From Streptosporangium subroseum (GTDB lineage: Bacteria; Actinomycetota; Actinomycetes; Streptosporangiales; Streptosporangiaceae): a stretch of 64,000 bases of DNA. Each line of letters begins with the position of its first letter. Positions within the stretch are counted from its first letter, which is position 1. Of the stretch, positions 29,247-38,239 are shown piece after piece. Under the pieces are notes generated by a model that did no database searches, was not told where the DNA came from, and worked only from the letters and a program-made list of their open reading frames with translations. Position numbers and translations under genes: made by a program. The DNA is taken from contig NZ_FZOD01000003.1 in assembly GCF_900188345.1 (NCBI RefSeq), forward strand, positions 62,001 to 126,000, given 5' to 3'.

Positions 29247-29729
29247 ATGATTCGCCCCGCAACGCCGGACGACGTCCCGGCGATCATCGACATGATTCGT
29301 GGACTCGCGGAGTACGAGAAGGCCCTGGACAAGGTCGAGACCACGGCGGAACAGCTCCACGACGCGCTGTTCGGCGCCTCCCCCGCCGCGTTCTGCCACA
29401 TCGCCACCGACGGGGACCGGGTCGCGGGGTACGCGCTCTGGTTCGTCTCCTATTCCACCTGGCGCGGCAAACACGGAATCTATCTCGAAGACCTCTTCGT
29501 TCACCCCGATCACCGGGGACGCGGGCACGGCAAGGAACTGCTCATCGAGCTCGCCGGCATCTGCGTGGAACGCGATTACGGCCGGTTCGAATGGGCGGTT
29601 CTCAACTGGAACACCCCGGCCATCGAGTTCTACCGCTCCCTCGGTGCGGCGCCCCTCGATGAATGGATCACATACCGGATCACCGGATCGGCGCTTGATA
29701 AACTCGCCGCCGCGGAGAGCACTCGGTAG
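29247..29729 (+). CDS. GNAT-family N-acetyltransferase, diamine acetyltransferase-like
   Basis: A 160-aa single-domain GNAT. HPDHRGRGHGKEL is the acetyl-CoA pyrophosphate-binding loop; EDLFVHPDHRG and WNTPAIEFYRSLGA resemble spermidine/spermine and thialysine acetyltransferases (SSAT group). Likely acetylates a small amine. ATG 29247, followed by a strong intrinsic terminator. Confidence 0.87.
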   Translation: MIRPATPDDVPAIIDMIRGLAEYEKALDKVETTAEQLHDALFGASPAAFCHIATDGDRVAGYALWFVSYSTWRGKHGIYLEDLFVHPDHRGRGHGKELLIELAGICVERDYGRFEWAVLNWNTPAIEFYRSLGAAPLDEWITYRITGSALDKLAAAESTR

Positions 29730-29773
29730 ACCCGGCCGAAGGCGGGGATCGACCCCCGCGACGACTTCATACA

Positions 29774-29814
29774 GGACCAGCCCGGACACCTTTTGGGCTG
29801 GTCCTTTTTCTTTT
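29774..29814 (+). terminator. Rho-independent terminator with U-tract
   Basis: GGACCAGCCC (29774-29783) and GGGCTGGTCC (29795-29804), 10-bp perfect stem, 11-nt loop, followed by TTTTTCTTTTC. One of the few classical intrinsic terminators here. Between it and the LPMO start at 30054 I see only the AAAGGGAAG ribosome site (30037-30045). Confidence 0.95.
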
Positions 29815-30053
29815 CCATACGGCCCTCTCCTCCCCCTGCCGCACCGGGGGATCCAGGCGCCCGCCGACCGTGAATCTTTCATCTCCCGCAATCGCGTCAA
29901 ACCCTTTCTGAACTGCGCCGACGGCCCGGATAAGCCCCCCGCGGAAAGCGTGCCGTTTACACCCGGAGAGCAGCAACCTAGAGTCCGTCTCGCGTGAGCG
30001 CTTCACTGCCATTGATCAGCGATTCGTCATACCTCGAAAGGGAAGTTAATTCT

Positions 30054-31157
30054 GTGAGAAAATGGCGAAGGATGGCTGTCACCGGTGCGGTCGCGTTTAT
30101 GACCGCGCTGCTCGCCGTCGTCCTCATTCCTCATTCGGCTTCGGCGCACGGCGCCATGATGACGCCCGGCAGCCGGACCTTTTTCTGCTGGCAGGACGGT
30201 CTCTCGCCACAGGGCAACATCGTTCCCATCAATCAGGCGTGCTCGGCGGCCGTGGCCCAGAGCGGGGCCAACTCCCTGTACAACTGGTTCAGCGTGCTGC
30301 GGTCCGACGGCGCCGGGCGGACCAGCGGGTTCATCCCCGACGGCCAGGCGTGCAGCGGCGGCAACCCCGGCTACAGCGGGTTCGACCTTCCGAGCTCGAA
30401 CTGGCCGGTGACCCACCTGACCTCCGGGGCGAACATCCAGTTCAAATACAACAAATGGGCCGCCCACCCCGGCTGGTTCTACCTCTACATCACCAAGGAC
30501 GGCTGGAACCCCAACCGGGCACTCACCTGGGGCGACCTCGAGACCCAGCCCTTCCACACGGCCGATCACCCGCAGAGTGTCGGCAACCCGGGCACCAACG
30601 ACGCCAACTACTACTGGAACGCCACCCTGCCCTCGGGCAAGTCCGGCCGCCACATCATCTACTCGGTGTGGAAGCGGTCCGACAGCACGGAGACGTTCTA
30701 CAACTGCTCCGACGTCGTCTTCGACGGCGGCAGCGGCCAGGTGACCGGCCTCGGCCGAGGGGGAACCACCACGCCCCCGCCCACCACCCCGACTCCGACT
30801 CCGCCCCCGACGGTCACCCCGACCCCGACCCCGAGCGTCACCCCGCCCCCGACCGGCGGCGGCGGATGCACTGCTGCCTACCGGACCCTCAACTCCTGGT
30901 CGGGAGGATTCCAGGCCGAGGTGACGGTGAGCAACCCCGGCTCCTCCAGCATCAACGGCTGGACGGCCAAGTGGACGCTCGGCAGCGGTAGTGCCATCAA
31001 CAGCCTGTGGAACGGCACCTTCACCGCGTCGGGAACCAACATCACCGCCAAGAACGCCGACTGGAACCGGACCTTGGCGGGTGGTGGTTCGACCACATTC
31101 GGATTCACCGCCTCGGGGACCAGCGGGTCTCCGACCGTGACCTGTACCAGCCCCTAG
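30054..31157 (+). CDS. AA10 lytic polysaccharide monooxygenase with C-terminal CBM2
   Basis: A 367-aa secreted copper enzyme that oxidatively cleaves cellulose or chitin. Signal peptide ends SASA, leaving His32 as mature residue 1, one half of the copper histidine brace; His138 (WAAHPGW) is the second ligand. The AA10 domain runs to about 230, then a Pro/Thr linker (238-268), then a CBM2 cellulose-binding domain (272-367). The CBM keeps its surface Trp residues, including ADWNRTL. GTG 30054 is chosen from AAAGGGAAG 8 nt upstream; an in-frame GTG at 29994 adds an odd pre-signal tail. Confidence 0.95.
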   Translation: MRKWRRMAVTGAVAFMTALLAVVLIPHSASAHGAMMTPGSRTFFCWQDGLSPQGNIVPINQACSAAVAQSGANSLYNWFSVLRSDGAGRTSGFIPDGQACSGGNPGYSGFDLPSSNWPVTHLTSGANIQFKYNKWAAHPGWFYLYITKDGWNPNRALTWGDLETQPFHTADHPQSVGNPGTNDANYYWNATLPSGKSGRHIIYSVWKRSDSTETFYNCSDVVFDGGSGQVTGLGRGGTTTPPPTTPTPTPPPTVTPTPTPSVTPPPTGGGGCTAAYRTLNSWSGGFQAEVTVSNPGSSSINGWTAKWTLGSGSAINSLWNGTFTASGTNITAKNADWNRTLAGGGSTTFGFTASGTSGSPTVTCTSP

Positions 31158-31245
31158 GAACCTCCGGTCTCGGCCGGTGCCCACCCGGCACCGGCCGAGA
31201 CCACCGTCATGTCACCCGTCGTGTCCTCGCGGAAGGAAACCCTCG

Positions 31246-31827
31246 GTGCCGTCCGGAAAGAAGATCGCGCCACTGCTGGGCTTCGTGTCACTCGGGGCGG
31301 CGGTGGCTCTCATCGCGGCGGCGTGTGTCGGCCAGGGACCGCAGGCCCGGCACGGCGGGACACATCCGGCGGCACTCACCGCCACCCACCCGGCCCACCC
31401 GTCCGGCTCCGCCCTCCCCCCGGCCTCCGCCCCTCCGGCCGCCTCTGCTCTTCCCTCCTCCTCCGTCCCTCCGTCCGCCCCGGCTCACTCCACGGCCTCT
31501 TCGGCCGCCTCCGGATCCGGATCCGGATCCAGGTGTAAGGCCACGGTCACCCTGATCGAATCCTGGCCGGGCGGCTACCGGGGCTCGGCGACGATCAGAA
31601 ATCTCACCGGCCGTCCGATGCCGGGCTGGTACATCCAGTGGGTCCAGCCGAAGGAAGCGACCTTCACCCAGTCCTGGAACGGCACCCACATGCAGAGCGG
31701 CCCCATCGCGATGATCCACGCCCCCGCCGAGAAGGCCGTCCTGCCGGCGGGAGCGACCGTCTCCGACATCGGTTTCGTGGGCGCCGCCGCCACGCCCCCG
31801 ACCTTCACCGAGATCACCTGCGGCTAG
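31246..31827 (+). CDS. Lipid-anchored stand-alone CBM2 protein
   Basis: A 193-aa protein: signal segment with lipobox AAAC (Cys27), a long Pro/Ala/Ser/His spacer (about 28-95) ending in Gly-Ser repeats, then a single CBM2 domain (97-193) bounded by C97 and C192. No enzyme is attached. Trp107 (ESWPGG) and Trp145 (SWNG) are kept, but the third binding Trp seen in NAPWN-type loops is replaced (HAPAEK). It follows the LPMO gene after 88 nt. Likely holds cellulose at the cell surface, or cells on cellulose. GTG 31246 after GGAAGGAA. Confidence 0.85.
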   Translation: MPSGKKIAPLLGFVSLGAAVALIAAACVGQGPQARHGGTHPAALTATHPAHPSGSALPPASAPPAASALPSSSVPPSAPAHSTASSAASGSGSGSRCKATVTLIESWPGGYRGSATIRNLTGRPMPGWYIQWVQPKEATFTQSWNGTHMQSGPIAMIHAPAEKAVLPAGATVSDIGFVGAAATPPTFTEITCG

Positions 31828-31890
31828 TGCCGCGCCGGAGAATGTTTGCCCTGTGGGGCGCAGGACGATCGTGAAGCACCCGATGCCGGA

Positions 31891-31923
31891 CAGGCCGAGC
31901 GCATGACTGACACGCTCGGCCTG
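31891..31923. terminator. Bidirectional terminator between convergent genes
   Basis: CAGGCCGAGCG (31891-31901) and CGCTCGGCCTG (31913-31923), perfect 11-bp stem with an 11-nt loop, between the CBM2 gene and the leftward S8 protease gene. Confidence 0.75.
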
Positions 31924-31969
31924 CTCACCGTCGAGGACGGCGTCCCGGCCCGGGCCGAGATCGCCCCGG

Positions 31970-34900
31970 TCACCCCGGCCCCTGCTGCGTCAGTTCAAGG
32001 CCGAAGGCACGCTCCACGGTCTGTACGACGCTGTTGCCGGCCGTGTCCCGGGCCGTGGTCCGCAGGCTGGCGTACCGGGCCTTGGACGGCGCGTCCAGGT
32101 GCACCTGCCAGCCGCCTCCCGAGCGGCTCGTCTTCAGCGTGCGCCAGCCGGCGCCGTCGTCGTACGAGACCTCCAGCGTGAGGCTGCTGATCTGCCCCGC
32201 TCCTGCGGCGCCGCCCAGGTGCGACGGAGTCACCGACAGCTCGGTACGCCGGTGCGCCCGGCCGTCGAGGTCGGTGGATACTCCGTAGTCCAGCTGGATC
32301 AGCGGCAGGGTCTCCATCTCGGCGTAGTGAGCCTGGTCCGAGACGAAGCCCCACTCGGTGCGGGTGCGCGGCGAGTACGGCCACTTGGGCAGGCTGCGGG
32401 TGGCGTCCACGACCAGCCGGTACGGAAGCCGGTCGGGCGCCACCTCGGCGAACAGGAGGTCGGAGCCCTCACTGACCAGCTTGTCGCCCTGGTACAGGGA
32501 GGTGTTCACGGTGATGTCGCCGAACACCGTGCCCTCGTGCGGACCCGAACCCCAGGACGGCATCCCGAAGACGTTGATGAGGTCGCCGATCCGGGACGGT
32601 GGCGTCGACATCACGTTGTCGCTCAGCAACCGCGGCCGCTGGATCCCCGCGAACCACGTCTCCTCGGTGGTGCTGCGGGCCGGGTAGGACCGCGACGAGC
32701 CGAACTCGGACAGCTGGCCGGATACCGCGGACTGGCTCAGCCACTTCACCTTCGGCCCGGCGGTCACCCAGACGGTGTGGTCGCCCTGCGCGAGCAGAGT
32801 GCTGCTCGCGGGACCCACCGCCCAGGTGAGGTCGGGCGACAGGTCGTAGCGGATGTCCAGCGCCTCACCCTGCCAGATGTTGCGGAACGACTGCTCGATC
32901 CTCGCCAGGTCCCGGGTGCCGGGCCGGTAGCCGGGATCGCTCGGGATCGCTCCGTCGTGGTGCTGGACCAGGTCGTACAGGTACTGGGGGTACGGGTGCG
33001 AGGTCAGCTTCACCGTCTTGGAACCGTGGCGAAGCTCGGCGAGAAGCCGCCCGCCCTGATCCGTGCCCAGCGAGGCCACCGGCAGCTGCGCGGCCTCCTC
33101 CAGCGGCTTGTCGGCCCAGGCGTCCAGCGGACCGTAGCCGTCGTGGACGATCAGCAACTGCTGGGCGCCGGCCTTCGTCGCGGACATGGCCTGCTCGGTG
33201 GCCGGGACCCGGTCGTTGCGGAGCACCACCGCGATCTTGCCGCGCACCGAGGCGCGCCGGAAGTCCTCGCTCGACCCGTCGCCGACGTACACGAGCGACG
33301 TCGCCCGCGTGCCCGCCGCCAGCTTCGGCGAGAGGCTCTGGATCTTCGGCGTCCACGAGTCCTTGCCTGAGGTAAGCGTCACCGCCGGCTGCTCCTGCCG
33401 CCAGCGGGTGGTGACCGTGTACGCCCCCTGGGTCACCTTCCTGGTCGGCGTCGCCCAGACGCTGTCGTAGCGCCACCACTCGAGCTGGTAGCTGTCGAAG
33501 AATCGGTGCAGGTCGGGGTAGCTGCGCTCCTGGTCGATCCGCAGACCGTTGTTGCCGGTCGGCTGCGGAGCGATCGCCTCGACCTTGCGCAGCGTGGAGG
33601 CGTCCAGGGTCAGCGTGCGGTCCTTGCCGAGCACGACCTCGGGGTCGCTGAGCACGGCCCGGGCCAGCGAGTGCGGTCCGTCGAGCCCGCGTACGTCGGC
33701 GTACATCCACAGGGAGTACGTGCTCGGCCGGATGGTCAGGTCCAGGCGACCGCTCTCGTCGACCTCGTACACCTGCGGCGCCGTGTCGCGGCGGACGTCC
33801 TTGAGGACGACCAGCCCGGGCAGTGTCGAGCCGTCGCGGTCCTTGGTGTCGACCGACAGCTTGACCCGCTCACTCTGCTTGCTGAGGGCGACCGGGGTGT
33901 GCAGCTCACCGCCGGGCCCGGTGGCGGTCAGCATGGCGCTGTACCCGGCGTCGTCGGCGGCCAGGTCCAGACGCCCCTGTACGCCGACCGCGGCGGTGCC
34001 GTGCGCGGGCACGGTCACCTTCGACGACGTGAGGGTGAACAGGCCGTCGGGAATCCCCTGTGCGCTGACGGCCAGGTCCAGCGTGACCGGCTCCGCACCG
34101 GTGTTGGTGTAGACGATTTCCTTGCTCACCAGGCCGCTGGACGGGTAGGGCCACTTGGCGAACAGGAACGCCGAGCCGGTGGCGAACACGGTGCTCGTGA
34201 CCGCGGAGCCGATGTCGAGCCGCCCGCCGCCCCCGGCGTACGGGGCGATCTGGGCGGTCCGTTTGGTCGTGCTGATCAGGGCGTCCTTGAGCTGCGCACC
34301 GGTCCAGTCGGGGTGCGTCCTGACCAGCAGTGCCGCGGCACCGGCGACGTGCGGCGTCGCCATCGAGGTGCCGTCCATGGCGACGTACGAGCCCTCGCCC
34401 TCCGGGGCGTACTGGGACCGGGCGGCGAGGATGCCGACGCCCGGCGCGGTCAGCTCGGGCTTGGGGCCGTTGTCGCCCAGGCGAGGGCCACGGCTCGAGA
34501 ACGACGCGAGCCGGTCCGCGGAGTCCACGGCTCCGACGGTCAGCGCCGCGTCGGCCACGCCGGGAGCGCCCACGCTGAACGGGCTCGGGCCGGAGTTGCC
34601 CGCGGCGATGACAAACAGGGCGCCGGTCTCGGCGCTCAGTCGGTTCACGGCCTGACTCAGCGGGTCGCTGCCGTCGGTCGGGCCCGCGCCGAGGCTCATG
34701 TTGATCACCTTGGCGTGCTGGTCCCTGGCGGCCCACTCCATGCCGGCGAGGATCCAGGAGTCCTGGCCGCTGCCGTCATCGGCGAGGACCTTGCCGATGT
34801 GCAGGGACGCTCCCGGAGCGACGCCCTTCTCCTTGCCGCCTGCGGCCGCGCCGGTCCCGGCGACGGTGGACGCGACGTGCGTGCCGTGACCGTTCCGGTC

Positions 34901-35722
34901 GGTGATGTCCTGCCCGGGGACGAAGCTGGCGCTCGCGGCGATCTGGCCGGCCAGGTCCGGGTGGGCGGCGTCGACGCCGGTGTCCAGCACGGCGACGTCC
35001 ACGCCCTGCCCGGTGTTGCCGCCCTGCCAGACCTGCGGAGCCCCGATCTGCGCGGTGGAATCGGCCAGCGCGACGCGGGCCTTGCCGTCGAGCCAGACCT
35101 TGGCGATGCCGCCTCCCAGGGTCTTGGCCATGCCTCCTGCCTGGGCGGCCGGCGCATCGGTGAGCGAGGTCCAGAAGGCGGTGGGGTCGTTGCGGTCGGC
35201 CACCAGCGCGGCGCCCTGGATGCTGCTCAGCGTGCGGGTACGGCGTGCTCCGGTCGGCACCACCTGCTTGCGGGCGTCGGCGTACGACACGATCAGCGGC
35301 AGGTGGTCGGACCGCGCGTCGTCGTAGCCGTCCGCGAGCAGGTCGCTGACGTTGAACAGGCCTTCGTCGAGCACTCCGGAGGCGACGTACGGCATGGCCG
35401 CGTCCGGGTAGACGTAGGTGTCCTCGCCCACGGACATGATGTGCGCGCCGGCCGGGCCACCGGTCGGCTTCCGCACGGTCGCCGTGGTCCGGCCGTCCGC
35501 GGTCGTCGTCGCGGTGACCCTGTCACCGGTGATCAACGTGACGGTCCGGGTCCTGGCGCCCGGCTGGGCACCGGCTGCCGCGGCGGCGGCCCGAGTCGCT
35601 CCGGCCGGGACCGCGCCCGCGGAGGATGCGCCCGCCGGGGATGACGGCCAGGCGGTGGTCAGCAGCGCGAGGGCGGCGCCGCCCGCGAGCAGCCTGCGTC
35701 CGCGGGACGAAAGTTGGGACAA
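31970..35722 (-). CDS. Large secreted S8 (subtilisin) serine protease
   Basis: A 1250-aa protease. Signal peptide, propeptide, then a catalytic domain with Asp247 (VAVLDTGVD), His282 (NGHGTHVAST), oxyanion Asn376 (AAGNSG) and Ser453 (GTSMATPHV). A long C-terminal part (about 500-1250) contains beta-sandwich and PA-like segments (VQGRLDLAADDAGY, VYVGDGSSEDFRRASVRGKI). TTG 35722 with GGAG 5 nt upstream fits. It is likely controlled by the divergent-facing regulator encoded immediately upstream on the same strand, via the palindrome at 35835. Substrate unknown. Confidence 0.93.
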   Translation of the reverse strand: MSQLSSRGRRLLAGGAALALLTTAWPSSPAGASSAGAVPAGATRAAAAAAGAQPGARTRTVTLITGDRVTATTTADGRTTATVRKPTGGPAGAHIMSVGEDTYVYPDAAMPYVASGVLDEGLFNVSDLLADGYDDARSDHLPLIVSYADARKQVVPTGARRTRTLSSIQGAALVADRNDPTAFWTSLTDAPAAQAGGMAKTLGGGIAKVWLDGKARVALADSTAQIGAPQVWQGGNTGQGVDVAVLDTGVDAAHPDLAGQIAASASFVPGQDITDRNGHGTHVASTVAGTGAAAGGKEKGVAPGASLHIGKVLADDGSGQDSWILAGMEWAARDQHAKVINMSLGAGPTDGSDPLSQAVNRLSAETGALFVIAAGNSGPSPFSVGAPGVADAALTVGAVDSADRLASFSSRGPRLGDNGPKPELTAPGVGILAARSQYAPEGEGSYVAMDGTSMATPHVAGAAALLVRTHPDWTGAQLKDALISTTKRTAQIAPYAGGGGRLDIGSAVTSTVFATGSAFLFAKWPYPSSGLVSKEIVYTNTGAEPVTLDLAVSAQGIPDGLFTLTSSKVTVPAHGTAAVGVQGRLDLAADDAGYSAMLTATGPGGELHTPVALSKQSERVKLSVDTKDRDGSTLPGLVVLKDVRRDTAPQVYEVDESGRLDLTIRPSTYSLWMYADVRGLDGPHSLARAVLSDPEVVLGKDRTLTLDASTLRKVEAIAPQPTGNNGLRIDQERSYPDLHRFFDSYQLEWWRYDSVWATPTRKVTQGAYTVTTRWRQEQPAVTLTSGKDSWTPKIQSLSPKLAAGTRATSLVYVGDGSSEDFRRASVRGKIAVVLRNDRVPATEQAMSATKAGAQQLLIVHDGYGPLDAWADKPLEEAAQLPVASLGTDQGGRLLAELRHGSKTVKLTSHPYPQYLYDLVQHHDGAIPSDPGYRPGTRDLARIEQSFRNIWQGEALDIRYDLSPDLTWAVGPASSTLLAQGDHTVWVTAGPKVKWLSQSAVSGQLSEFGSSRSYPARSTTEETWFAGIQRPRLLSDNVMSTPPSRIGDLINVFGMPSWGSGPHEGTVFGDITVNTSLYQGDKLVSEGSDLLFAEVAPDRLPYRLVVDATRSLPKWPYSPRTRTEWGFVSDQAHYAEMETLPLIQLDYGVSTDLDGRAHRRTELSVTPSHLGGAAGAGQISSLTLEVSYDDGAGWRTLKTSRSGGGWQVHLDAPSKARYASLRTTARDTAGNSVVQTVERAFGLELTQQGPG

Positions 35723-35834
35723 GGGAACTCCAAAAGGGGGATACGGCCTTGCACAAAGGTCCCCCGCATTAGACGCGCGCCCTGCCGCCGACGGCCATCG
35801 ATCCGCCGTGGCACAAAGTTGACACGGCCAACTC

Positions 35835-35847
35835 GGACACCGTGTCC
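35835..35847. promoter_or_regulatory. GGACACCGTGTCC palindrome upstream of the protease
   Basis: A perfect 13-bp palindrome centred on 35841, followed at once by TCCACGGAGTGGA (35845-35857), a second imperfect dyad. It lies about 113 nt upstream of the protease start and directly after the regulator stop. A candidate binding site for that regulator. Confidence 0.5.
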
Positions 35848-35875
35848 ACGGAGTGGACCCCGGCGACGGACGCGG

Positions 35876-36964
35876 TCAGAGCCAGCCACGGTCGCGGGCG
35901 TGCCAGCCGAGCTGGAGTCGCGACCGCGAGTTGGTCCGCTCCATCAACAGCTGGACCCGGCGGGCGACCGTCCGCCGGCTGATACCCAGCCGGGCCCCCG
36001 CCGCGTCGTCGGTGAGACCGGCCACCAGCAGTGACAGCAGGTACCGGTCCTCCGCGGACATCGCCTCCTCCGCCGAGAGCGTGTCCTCGGCCGTCACCGT
36101 CAATGGACTGGCCCGGGCCCACACGGTCTCGAAGAGTGCGACCAACGCGTCCAGCAGGCCGCACGGGTGGACCAGCAGTGCGGCGTCACGCGCCGGCGTG
36201 GCCCAGTCGAGGGGCAGCAGTGCCAGTTCCCGGTCCGCGACCGCCAGTTTCGTCGGCAGGTCGTCCACGATCCTCGCCTGCTCACCGGCCCGGACATGGC
36301 TGACCGCGCTGGCCGACAGCACCTCGTCGCTCAGTGCCGAGCTGTCGTAGACGACCCGGTAGGTGACCCCCTCGGCCTGCCGGGCGAGCTGGGTCCGGTT
36401 CACCTCGGCCGACGCGGCGTACGGCGGCGCGACCAGCTCCCGCATCTGGTCCCGGGCCGTCCGCTGCACTCGGTCGAAGGCCAGCCCGACCGCCGTCTGC
36501 CCGGAGACGATCTCGATCAGCTCCTCGGTCCGCCGGTCGCTGGCCTGGTTGTACGCCGCCGCGGTCAGCCGGTACGCCGCCTCGCGCACCCGCTCCAGCT
36601 CCTCCTCCTGCCGCTGGAGCAGCTGCTCCACCGCGAGGTCGGGCGGCACCGGCACGACCAGCTCGCGCGGCGGCGGCGTACGGTGCACGAACCCTTCTCG
36701 CTGGAGCGCGTCGACGGCCCGCAGCATGTCCGCCTCCGACAGCCCGACCCGGTCGGCCAGCTCCGCCACGTTCGCCGGCCCCTGCCGGACCAGCGCCAGG
36801 TAGGTCGCCTCGTTCTCGGTCCCCAGCCCAGTGGATCTCAATATGCTCAGCCCCGTCCGCCACAACTCCGATGACAACGACGCATCGGCCGGGGGAAGTC
36901 TAGGAAGCGCGCCGGAGATGGAACGCGCGAGGGTGCGAGGACCCGGGTGAACACGAGGGGACAC
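35876..36964 (-). CDS. TrmB-like winged-helix plus LuxR-type HTH regulator
   Basis: A 362-aa protein. The N-terminal part has a TrmB-like winged helix (GPANVAELADRVGLSEADM, FVHRTPP), the middle an HKD/phospholipase-like sensor region, and the C-terminus a LuxR HTH (LLVAGLTDDAAGARLGIS, RRTVARRVQLLMER). These paired-HTH proteins are frequent next to S8 protease genes in Streptosporangiaceae; I infer it controls the adjacent protease. The true start is unsure: GTG 36964 gives a poorly conserved tail, while TTG 36841 (LRSTGLGTENEA) begins the domain. Confidence 0.8.
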   Translation of the reverse strand: MSPRVHPGPRTLARSISGALPRLPPADASLSSELWRTGLSILRSTGLGTENEATYLALVRQGPANVAELADRVGLSEADMLRAVDALQREGFVHRTPPPRELVVPVPPDLAVEQLLQRQEEELERVREAAYRLTAAAYNQASDRRTEELIEIVSGQTAVGLAFDRVQRTARDQMRELVAPPYAASAEVNRTQLARQAEGVTYRVVYDSSALSDEVLSASAVSHVRAGEQARIVDDLPTKLAVADRELALLPLDWATPARDAALLVHPCGLLDALVALFETVWARASPLTVTAEDTLSAEEAMSAEDRYLLSLLVAGLTDDAAGARLGISRRTVARRVQLLMERTNSRSRLQLGWHARDRGWL

Positions 36965-36981
36965 GACCTCGGAACAAGAGC

Positions 36982-37012
36982 ATCCCCGCGCCCGATGATC
37001 GGGCGCGGGGAT
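36982..37012. terminator. Terminator of the ribosomal protein operon
   Basis: ATCCCCGCGCCCGAT (36982-36996) and ATCGGGCGCGGGGAT (36998-37012) are perfect inverted arms; with a practical loop of about 5 nt the stem is 12-13 bp. It follows the L32 stop (37039) on the minus strand. Confidence 0.85.
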
Positions 37013-37038
37013 CGCCTATGGGCGGGAAGGCCCGGCCG

Positions 37039-37197
37039 TCAGATGAGACCGCGGTGGTAAGCGCGGATGAGCGGACGCGGGACGAGAAGCCGCTGTCCGT
37101 TCACGACGATCGGGACGAGGTCGGGGGCCTTCGCCTTCCACTGGGACCTGCGGTGGCGCGTGTTGCTGCGGGAGGTCTTCCGTTTGGGAACTGCCAT
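37039..37197 (-). CDS. rpmF: Zinc-free paralogue of ribosomal protein L32
   Basis: A 52-aa protein beginning [20 protein letters not shown], typical L32. The two CxxC pairs of the zinc-binding form are absent (no Cys at all), which marks it as the C-minus type. Starts 9 nt after the S14 stop; last gene of the L33-L31-L28-S14-L32 operon. Note that L32 is not always part of this set. Confidence 0.9.
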   Translation of the reverse strand: MAVPKRKTSRSNTRHRRSQWKAKAPDLVPIVVNGQRLLVPRPLIRAYHRGLI

Positions 37198-37206
37198 GCC
37201 GTGCTC

Positions 37207-37506
37207 CTACCAGCTGGACTTGGTGACGCCGGGAAGCTCGCCTCGATGGGCCATCTCGCGGAAGCGGATCCGGGAGAGCCCGAACTTGCGCAGATGCCCG
37301 CGAGGACGGCCGTCGGTGGAGTCGCGGTTGCGGACACGGGTGGGGCTGGCGTCGCGTGGCTGACGGCCCAGCTCCTTCGCGGCTCGCGCCTTCTCCTCCG
37401 GCGTGCCGGTCCTGAGGGTCTCCTTGAGCTCGGCCCGGCGCCCGGCGTGGCGAGCCACGACGATCTTCCTGCGCTCGTTGGCCACGATCTTGCTCTTCTT
37501 GGCCAT
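37207..37506 (-). CDS. rpsN: Zinc-free paralogue of ribosomal protein S14
   Basis: A 99-aa S14 (long form): [13 protein letters not shown], then RCx-type zinc positions replaced by [13 protein letters not shown]. No CxxC. Such copies replace the zinc-containing S14 under zinc starvation. ATG 37506 overlaps the L28 stop by one base (TGATG). Confidence 0.93.
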   Translation of the reverse strand: MAKKSKIVANERRKIVVARHAGRRAELKETLRTGTPEEKARAAKELGRQPRDASPTRVRNRDSTDGRPRGHLRKFGLSRIRFREMAHRGELPGVTKSSW

Positions 37507-37742
37507 CAGACCCTTTCCCCCCGCGCCCGCATGCGGGCCATGGCGGCGTCGATGCCGATCCTGTCGATGGTCTTGATCCCGCGGGCGCTCAGCGTCAGCC
37601 GTACCGAGCGCCCTTCGGTGGGCACCCAGTACCGCCGGGACTGGATATTGGGGTCGAACCGGCGCCGGGTACGCCGGTGGGAGTGCGAGATGCGGTTGCC
37701 GAAAACCGGCGCGACCCCGGTGAGCTGACAGTGGGCGGACAT
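37506..37742 (-). CDS. rpmB: Zinc-free paralogue of ribosomal protein L28
   Basis: A 78-aa L28: [34 protein letters not shown]. Only one Cys (residue 5), so it cannot form the four-Cys zinc site. Its start overlaps the L31 stop (TGATG). Confidence 0.93.
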   Translation of the reverse strand: MSAHCQLTGVAPVFGNRISHSHRRTRRRFDPNIQSRRYWVPTEGRSVRLTLSARGIKTIDRIGIDAAMARMRARGERV

Positions 37743-37987
37743 CAACGGCTTCCGTAGCGCTGCTTGAAGCGCTCGACGCGACCGGCGGTGTCGAGGACGC
37801 GGCCCCGTCCGGTGTAGAAGGGGTGGCTCGCCGAGGAGACGTCGACGTCGACCAGCGGGTAGACGTTGCCGTCCTCCCACTCGATGGTCTTGTCACTCGT
37901 GACGGTCGAGCGGGACAGGAAGGCGAAGTCCGCACTCGGGTCGCGGAAGACGACCGGGCGGTAGTCGGGGTGGATGTTCTTCTGCAT
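37742..37987 (-). CDS. rpmE2: Zinc-free (type B) ribosomal protein L31
   Basis: An 81-aa type B L31: [41 protein letters not shown]. No Cys. In bacteria this paralogue replaces zinc-bearing L31 on the ribosome and frees zinc. Starts 3 nt after the L33 stop. Confidence 0.95.
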   Translation of the reverse strand: MQKNIHPDYRPVVFRDPSADFAFLSRSTVTSDKTIEWEDGNVYPLVDVDVSSASHPFYTGRGRVLDTAGRVERFKQRYGSR

Positions 37988-37990
37988 GGG

Positions 37991-38155
37991 TTATCGGTCC
38001 TCTCGGAACAGAACGTGCTGGCGGGTGATCGGGTCGTACTTGGTGAGGGTGAGCCGCTCCGGGTCGTTACGCCGGTTCTTACGGGTCACGTAGGTGTAGC
38101 CGGTGCCTGCGGTCGACCGCAGTTTGACCACGGGGCGGAGCTCGTTTCCGGCCAA
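37991..38155 (-). CDS. rpmG: Zinc-free paralogue of ribosomal protein L33
   Basis: A 54-aa L33: [40 protein letters not shown]. No CxxC. TTG 38155 after GAGAGGAAC is the start by homology. First gene of the operon, 30 nt from the Zur-box-like palindrome. Confidence 0.9.
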   Translation of the reverse strand: MAGNELRPVVKLRSTAGTGYTYVTRKNRRNDPERLTLTKYDPITRQHVLFREDR

Positions 38156-38186
38156 GATCTGTTCCTCTCGGGGTTGCCTGCTGTGC

Positions 38187-38210
38187 AATGATACCGATAA
38201 CGGTTTTCAT
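38187..38210. promoter_or_regulatory. Zur-box-like palindrome in the divergent promoter
   Basis: ATGATACCGATAACGGTTTTCAT contains ACCG-ATAA-CGGT within outer ATGA/TTCAT arms, close to the Zur (Fur-family zinc repressor) operators known before C-minus ribosomal genes in actinobacteria. It sits between the L33 and CobW starts and could control both directions. Confidence 0.75.
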
Positions 38211-38239
38211 ACTTGCAACATTCCCGCTAGGAGGCCCCC

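Noticed and set aside
29994-30056. GTG 29994 as start of the LPMO
   Set aside because: Adds 20 residues before the signal peptide; GTG 30054 has the better ribosome site and a normal signal peptide.
33506-35644. A 712-codon plus-strand open frame opposite the S8 protease
   Set aside because: Antisense shadow of the protease; low-complexity Val/Gly/Arg/Asp composition.
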